Below the pieces are notes generated by a model. That model ran no database searches, was not told where the DNA came from, and saw only the letters and a program-made list of their open reading frames with translations. From Kitasatospora viridis (GTDB lineage Bacteria; Actinomycetota; Actinomycetes; Streptomycetales; Streptomycetaceae): DNA of 64,000 bases. Positions within the stretch are counted from its first letter, which is position 1; each line of letters opens with the position of its first letter. A program made the translations under genes and the position numbers. Of the stretch, positions 59,554 through 64,000 are shown one piece after another. The stretch covers positions 558,001 to 622,000 of the forward strand of contig NZ_VIWT01000002.1 of assembly GCF_007829815.1 (NCBI RefSeq), in the 5' to 3' direction.

Positions 59554-60453
59554 CTAACGACGGCCGGCACACGTGCTGGTCAGCAGCACGTCGGCAGTGG
59601 CGCGGAGCACCGTGTCCCGAGCCGCGCCGCTGACCGCGGTGCGCGTCGTCACCAGGGTGTCCACGTCGGAGAGCCGGCCGAAGGCGGCCAGTGCGCGGAC
59701 GCCGAACACCTCGGGCGTGGCCAGGAGCACGGTACGGTCGGCCGAGCGGACGAACCGGCGCCGCACCTCCGCGTCGGCCAGGTCACCAACGGTCGGGCCG
59801 GTGTCCGCGTCGAGGCCCGTGCAGTCGGTGAAGAACGTCTCGACGTTCATCGACTCGGTTGCGGACACGGCAAGCGGCCCGACCAGCAGACCGCTCGGCG
59901 TCTGGTGCCCGCTGGTGAGTATGACGGTGGGGCCGCCGCGCCTGTCGGTGAGCGGGTGCGGCTGACGGTCCGGCAGATCCTGACGGTGCATCGCAGCCGT
60001 GCGGGCGCGTTGCCCGGCTGACAGCACCGAGGCGACGCGCAGGGAGTTCGTCACCACGGTGATCATCTCGTGACGTGCCAGTTCCGCTGCCAGCGCCTCT
60101 GCCGCTGGTCCGCCGGTGAGTGCGACAGTCGCGCCCGGCTGGACGGTGGCGGCTACCGTTGCCGCCATGGCTCGCTGTGCGCAGGCCACCTCGACTTCGG
60201 CACCGTCGTCTTCGCAGCACTGCCCGGTGATGCTGCCGTGGTCGCGCTGCGCCGGGCCCGGTTCGGGCCATGCGGTGACGCGGATCGCTCCGCCGTGCAC
60301 CCGGTGTGCGAGCCCCTGGCTCTCCAGTACGGACAGGTCTCGCCGTACGGTCATCGCGGAGACCGACCAACGCCGGCAGAGCTCGCCGGTGCGCACTCTG
60401 CCGTAGCGGCTCAGTTGAGCCGCGATCAAATCCCTTCGCTGCTGGGTGAGCAT
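59554..60453 (-). CDS. DeoR family transcriptional regulator
   Basis: 299 aa. HTH (QQRRDLIAAQLSRYGRVRTGELCRRWSVSAMTVRRDLSVLESQGLAHRVHGGA) with the DeoR signature, then a sugar-phosphate-binding domain with LTGGPAAEALAAEL and DCTGLDADTG. It is the last gene of the sugar-acid operon and should repress it until a sugar phosphate appears. It starts 36 bp after the kinase stop. Confidence 0.88.
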   Translation of the reverse strand: MLTQQRRDLIAAQLSRYGRVRTGELCRRWSVSAMTVRRDLSVLESQGLAHRVHGGAIRVTAWPEPGPAQRDHGSITGQCCEDDGAEVEVACAQRAMAATVAATVQPGATVALTGGPAAEALAAELARHEMITVVTNSLRVASVLSAGQRARTAAMHRQDLPDRQPHPLTDRRGGPTVILTSGHQTPSGLLVGPLAVSATESMNVETFFTDCTGLDADTGPTVGDLADAEVRRRFVRSADRTVLLATPEVFGVRALAAFGRLSDVDTLVTTRTAVSGAARDTVLRATADVLLTSTCAGRR

Positions 60454-60489
60454 GAGGACGACTGTCCCTTCTGAGCGAGGAGGTGCGGG

Positions 60490-62016
60490 CTAGGAGAAGA
60501 GGCTCGCCGCACTTCGGTAGGAGCCGAGGAGCGCTGCCAAGCCGTCGCGGTTTCTCCGGTAGGCCCGGACGTCTGCCGGTGCGACACGGATCGGTTCGCC
60601 GACTTCGCCGGCTGCGCCCAGCAGCGTCAGGCCCGCCCCGATTTCGCCGGTGCGCCCGAGCGCATGGAGACCGAGCACGGCGGCGCCGAGCGCCGAGCCT
60701 TCGGCGTCGCCCGTGGCGTAGGCAGGGCGATCCAGGGTGGCGGCTATTACGGTGCGCCAGAGCGCGGAGCGAAAAGCGCCGCCGGTGAGCTGAACCGATG
60801 TCACCGGTCCCAGCCGGTCGAGGTCGGCGACGATGGCTGACAGCTGCAGGGCGACGCCCTCCATCGCGGCCCTGACGAAGTGCTCGCGGGTGTGGAGGTG
60901 TCGAACGCCGAGAAAGGCACCGCGCAGCTGCGGATCCCACAGCGGCGCCCGCTCGGCGAGCAGGTAGGGCAGCATGATCAGGCCGTCGCTCCCCGCTGGG
61001 GCACGGGATGCCAGGTCGAGCAGCAAGGCGTCATTCGGTCTGTCGTCGTGCAGGTCCCGGCCGAAGACGTCGCCGGCCCAACGCATCACTACACCGCCGT
61101 TGCTGATGGCGCCGCCGACCACCCAGGCAGTCTCCGTGAGCGCGTAGCAGAACAGCCGGCCGTGGGGGTCGGCGAAGGGCTCGCGGACGACGGTGCGCAC
61201 GGCGCCGCTGGTGCCCAGGGACAGCGCGACCGTGCCAGGGGCGATCGCCCCGGTACCGAGGTTGGCCAGCGGCCCGTCGGCCGCGCCTGCCACGACGGGG
61301 GTGCCGGCGGGCAGGCCGGTCGAGGCTGCGGCTGCCGCGCTCAGCTCAAGCACGGCGGTGCTGGGAAGGATCCGCGGCAGGTGCTCTGCGGTGATGCCGG
61401 CCAGGTCCAGCGCTGGGGCGCTCCAGTCGCGGGCGGACATGTCGAGCAGACCCGTACCGGAGGCGGACGACAGTTCGGTGACCAGGGCTCCGGTGAGCAG
61501 GTGCAGAACGTGGTCCTTGAGGCCGATCCACCAGCGAACCCGGCTGAACAGCTCGGGTGCCTCCTGCCGGAACCACATCAGCTTGGTGAGTGGTGTCATC
61601 GGATGGACCGGTGCGCCGGAGGTGCGGTGCAGATCGGCGGCGCACCCGCTCTCGTGCAGTTGACGGGCTTGGGCCGACGCCCGGCTGTCAGCCCAGGTGA
61701 CCAGGGGAGTGAGCGGTTGCATGTCCCGGCCGAGGCCGATCAGACCGTGCATCGCGGCGCTGACCGAAACGGCGAGCACGCGGGACCCCCGCGTCCGGGC
61801 GGCGCACTCGGCGAGTGCGGCGGTGACGGCGGAACCGATGACCGCCTGGTCCTGGACCTGGTGACCGGGGGCGGGCTGGAGGAGCGGGTACTCGACCTCG
61901 CCGGTGTGCCGCCAGGCGGTGCCGACGCCGAAGGCGACGGCCTTGACCGCGGTGGTGCCGACGTCGAGGCCGATGACGACCTCGGAGGGTGGAGCCGTCC
62001 GGGCCGGCGCGGTCAT
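60490..62016 (-). CDS. gntK: FGGY family carbohydrate kinase, probably gluconokinase
   Basis: 508 aa. N-terminal IGLDVGTTAVKAVAF (phosphate loop), SVSAAMHGLIGL and TWADSRASAQA with HPMTPLTKLMWF are the gluconokinase (GntK, FGGY) pattern; GTSGAVRTV and LTGGAFRSALW are ATP-site blocks. It phosphorylates gluconate or a related aldonic acid. The start at 62016 overlaps the uxuB stop (TGATG). In a uronate operon a 2-keto-3-deoxygluconate kinase would be expected; this FGGY member could phosphorylate gluconate or an altronate/mannonate-related acid, so the exact substrate is not settled. Confidence 0.8.
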   Translation of the reverse strand: MTAPARTAPPSEVVIGLDVGTTAVKAVAFGVGTAWRHTGEVEYPLLQPAPGHQVQDQAVIGSAVTAALAECAARTRGSRVLAVSVSAAMHGLIGLGRDMQPLTPLVTWADSRASAQARQLHESGCAADLHRTSGAPVHPMTPLTKLMWFRQEAPELFSRVRWWIGLKDHVLHLLTGALVTELSSASGTGLLDMSARDWSAPALDLAGITAEHLPRILPSTAVLELSAAAAASTGLPAGTPVVAGAADGPLANLGTGAIAPGTVALSLGTSGAVRTVVREPFADPHGRLFCYALTETAWVVGGAISNGGVVMRWAGDVFGRDLHDDRPNDALLLDLASRAPAGSDGLIMLPYLLAERAPLWDPQLRGAFLGVRHLHTREHFVRAAMEGVALQLSAIVADLDRLGPVTSVQLTGGAFRSALWRTVIAATLDRPAYATGDAEGSALGAAVLGLHALGRTGEIGAGLTLLGAAGEVGEPIRVAPADVRAYRRNRDGLAALLGSYRSAASLFS

Positions 62017-63404
62017 CAGGTGGCCACCGCTTCGGCGTGGGCCAGGACGGCGTCCACCAGGGCCTGGTCGTGGGCCAGTTCGGGGTCGAGGAAGGCCAGC
62101 ACCGCGCGGACCGCCTCGGGCAGCGGGCCCTGGGCGAGGGGGAGGACCCGGGCGGCTGCGGCGTCCTGGACCGGCGTGCCGAGCCCACGCAGGTGGCACA
62201 CCCAGGCGGCCAGGATCCTCGCGGCGCCCTGCGGAACCTCCCCGCGGGCACGCTCGCGGCGCAGGACCGGCAGGACGCGCACGGGCAGCTTCTGCGATCC
62301 GTCGGCGGCGATCTGGGAGAGCGCATGCCGGATCCGCGGGTTGGAAAAGCGCTCCAGCAGGGCGGCTTGATAGCCCGCCAGTTCGATGGCCGGGAGGCTG
62401 AGGTGCCGGGAGGCTTCTTGCCACCAGTCCACCAACCACCCGCGGCAGACGGGGTCGGCGACGGCGTCGGCCACCGTCACACGGCCTCGGAGGGCACCGG
62501 TGTAGGCGAGGAGGGAGTGGGCGCCGTTGAGCAGCCACAGCTTGCGTTCCTCGTACGGCGTGACGTCGTCGACGAACCGGGCCCGTGCGTCCTGCCAGCA
62601 GGGCCGTCCGGCCGGGAAGTCACCGCTGAGAACCCACTCGCTGAAGGGTTCGGTGACGACGGGGGCGGTGTCGGGGCGCCCGGTCGCGGCGGCGGTGTCG
62701 GCGCGGTCCTGGTCGGTGCCGGCAGGAGTGATCCGGTCGACCATCGTGGTGACGAACGAAGCGCCGGCATCGACCGCCTCGATGAGCTCGGGGCGGCTCG
62801 TGTGGCGGGCCAGCTCGCGGAGCACGCGTTCCACCACGGACCCGTTCCCGGGAAGGTTGTCGCAGGGGACGATCGCGACCGGGCCGCCACCGCACGCGCG
62901 TCGGGCGGCCAGGCCCGCGAGCAGCCGTGCGGGGGCGGTGCGCACGGGGGCGGAGGGCGCGGACCGCAGCGCGGCGAGGTCCGCGCGGACGTCGGGTCGG
63001 TCGGTGTCGAGGCCGCCGTCGGTGCCACGGGTGTAGCCGGCCTCGGTGACGGTCAGCGTGACCACGGCCAGCTCGGGTAGGCGCCAGTAGCCCAGCCAGG
63101 CTTCGTGGTCGCTGCCGGGGTGGGCCGCGCTGACGCTGGATATCGTGTCGAAGCGGTCGCCGTCGGCGGAGCGGGTGACCAGTGTGTACAGGCCGTCCTG
63201 GCCTGACAGGGCGTCAGCGAGGTCCGGTCGGCGGCCGGTGAAGGCGGCGATGCCCCACTGGTCCGCGTCCCGGGCGCGGTCGGTGTACCAGGCCTGGTGG
63301 GCGCGGAAGAAGTTGCCGAGCCCCAGGTGCAGCATGCGCACCGGTGCGGCGGGCCGCCCGTCACCCGCCGCGCGGGAAAGGGAATTGCTTACGGCCTTGC
63401 TCAC
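62016..63404 (-). CDS. uxuB: mannitol dehydrogenase family (fructuronate/tagaturonate) reductase
   Basis: 462 aa from GTG at 63404 overlapping the uronate isomerase stop (GTGA). MLHLGLGNFFRAHQAWYTD is the NAD-binding motif of the family, VPCDNLPGNG and FVTTMVDRITP follow, and ERKLWLLNGAHSLLAYTG has the catalytic Lys region. Standing directly after uronate isomerase, it should reduce D-fructuronate to D-mannonate or D-tagaturonate to D-altronate. Which sugar it takes is inferred from the neighbours only; the symbol is the closest family name. Confidence 0.85.
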   Translation of the reverse strand: MSKAVSNSLSRAAGDGRPAAPVRMLHLGLGNFFRAHQAWYTDRARDADQWGIAAFTGRRPDLADALSGQDGLYTLVTRSADGDRFDTISSVSAAHPGSDHEAWLGYWRLPELAVVTLTVTEAGYTRGTDGGLDTDRPDVRADLAALRSAPSAPVRTAPARLLAGLAARRACGGGPVAIVPCDNLPGNGSVVERVLRELARHTSRPELIEAVDAGASFVTTMVDRITPAGTDQDRADTAAATGRPDTAPVVTEPFSEWVLSGDFPAGRPCWQDARARFVDDVTPYEERKLWLLNGAHSLLAYTGALRGRVTVADAVADPVCRGWLVDWWQEASRHLSLPAIELAGYQAALLERFSNPRIRHALSQIAADGSQKLPVRVLPVLRRERARGEVPQGAARILAAWVCHLRGLGTPVQDAAAARVLPLAQGPLPEAVRAVLAFLDPELAHDQALVDAVLAHAEAVAT

Positions 63405-64000
63405 AGGCGGAAGGCCTTTCGGGGATTGACGCTGACCAGCTCGACCGCGGTCTCGACTGCCTCGTCCTCGTCGAGCCGGTGCTCGGCGACCAGCTCGGCC
63501 AGCACACCGCAGTCCAGTCGGCGGGACATGTCGTGGCGGGCGGGGATGGAGCAGAAGGCCCGGGTGTCGTCGATGAAACCGGAGGTGCGGGAGAAGCCGG
63601 CGGTCTCGGTGACCGCGCGGCGGTAGCGGCGGATCGCGTCGGGGGCGTCGAGGAACCACCACGGCGCACCCGCGTACACCGACGGGTAGAACCCGGCGAG
63701 CGGGGCGATCTCACGGGAGAACACGGTCTCGTCCAGGGTGAACAGGACCAGGTGCAGGTTCGGGTGGGTGCCGTAGCGTTCGAGCAGCGGGCGCAGGGCC
63801 TCGGTGAACTCGGCACGCACGGGGATGTCGTGGCCGGTGTCCGGGCCGAAGCGGGCGGCGGTGGGCCCGTGGTGGTCGCGCCGAACGGCCGGGTGAAGGG
63901 TCATCACCAGCCCGTCCTCGCAGGACATCCGGGCCATCTCCAGCAGCATGTGGCGGCGCAGCGCCGTGGTCTGCGCCTCGCTCGCCCCGCCGGCCAGGGC
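63401..64000 (-). CDS. uxaC: uronate isomerase, C-terminal part (runs off window end)
   Basis: The last 199 codons are present; the start lies beyond 64000. MLLEMARMSCEDGLVMTLHPAVRRDHH, PVRAEFTEALRPLLERYG, LVLFTLDETVFSREIAPLAGFYPSVYAGAPWWFLDAPDAIRRYRRAVTETAGFSRTSGFIDDTRAFCSIPARHDMSRRLDCGVLAELV match the conserved C-terminal half of UxaC (amidohydrolase fold). It interconverts D-glucuronate and D-fructuronate, or D-galacturonate and D-tagaturonate. It is the first visible gene of the uronate operon. Confidence 0.92.
   Translation of the reverse strand, partial: ALAGGASEAQTTALRRHMLLEMARMSCEDGLVMTLHPAVRRDHHGPTAARFGPDTGHDIPVRAEFTEALRPLLERYGTHPNLHLVLFTLDETVFSREIAPLAGFYPSVYAGAPWWFLDAPDAIRRYRRAVTETAGFSRTSGFIDDTRAFCSIPARHDMSRRLDCGVLAELVAEHRLDEDEAVETAVELVSVNPRKAFRL

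Noticed and set aside
1..64000. tRNA, rRNA, transposase, integrase, replication origin or prophage genes
   Set aside because: I looked for tRNA-like cloverleaf ends, IS-type transposase motifs and integrase residues and found none I could support.

Overview
The window is very GC-rich. It has strong third-position GC bias, frequent GTG and occasional TTG starts, GTGA/ATGA start-stop overlaps, F420-, mycothiol- and LAL-type gene families, and one in-frame TTA codon. This points to a filamentous actinomycete, most likely Streptomyces or a close relative such as Kitasatospora, probably a variable chromosomal region. I see no rRNA, tRNA, CRISPR array, transposase or phage module.

Layout. 1-4.2 kb: 5' end of aspartase with a divergent Lrp/AsnC regulator, then a large LAL-type LuxR regulator. 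4.2-8 kb: an unusual beta-helix/tandem-AAA+ protein and a mycothiol-dependent DinB-like enzyme. 8-10.7 kb: a ubiX-ubiD decarboxylase pair divergent from a MarR gene with an inverted-repeat operator. 10.7-18.9 kb: exported proteins, an S9 peptidase, a SUKH-4-like orphan immunity gene, a P-loop kinase-like gene, a kinase-fold protein, a secreted hydrolase and a PlsC-like acyltransferase.

19.0-25.2 kb is the most interesting region: a compact class II lanthipeptide locus. It holds a 76-aa precursor, a strong intergenic hairpin, a complete LanM, a sulfotransferase with a sterol-carrier-like tail, and two overlapping membrane genes resembling the SdpA/SdpB pair of the Bacillus SDP toxin system. 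No LanT transporter or leader protease is present, so an SdpAB-like pair may handle maturation or export of a lanthipeptide. I am not aware of a described system with this make-up.

25.2-33.6 kb: an LLM oxidoreductase, a Baeyer-Villiger-type monooxygenase, BrkB, DUF1876, a papain-like exported protease, a SulP permease without STAS domain, and a PstS-like lipoprotein. 33.6-40.6 kb: a probable envelope/glycan locus (dTDP-rhamnose 4-epimerase-like SDR, GT2-DUF2064 fusion, methyltransferase, membrane glycosyltransferase, membrane-anchored molybdopterin oxidoreductase) with a 30-bp element repeated in front of two of its transcription units. 40.5-51.2 kb: MTA phosphorylase, LysR/SDR pair, S66 carboxypeptidase, M9 collagenase with a 22-bp-stem terminator, GNAT, DHFR-like reductase, M55 D-aminopeptidase and small unknowns.

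51.3-53.5 kb: a P450-TetR-ferredoxin operon whose P450 has a TTA codon near its start (likely bldA-dependent). 53.6-64 kb: a secreted GH28 pectinase, an MMPL transporter with a histidine kinase/response regulator pair, and a uronate/aldonate operon running uxaC (cut by the window end), uxuB-like, gluconokinase, DeoR. The GH28 enzyme could supply galacturonate to that pathway.
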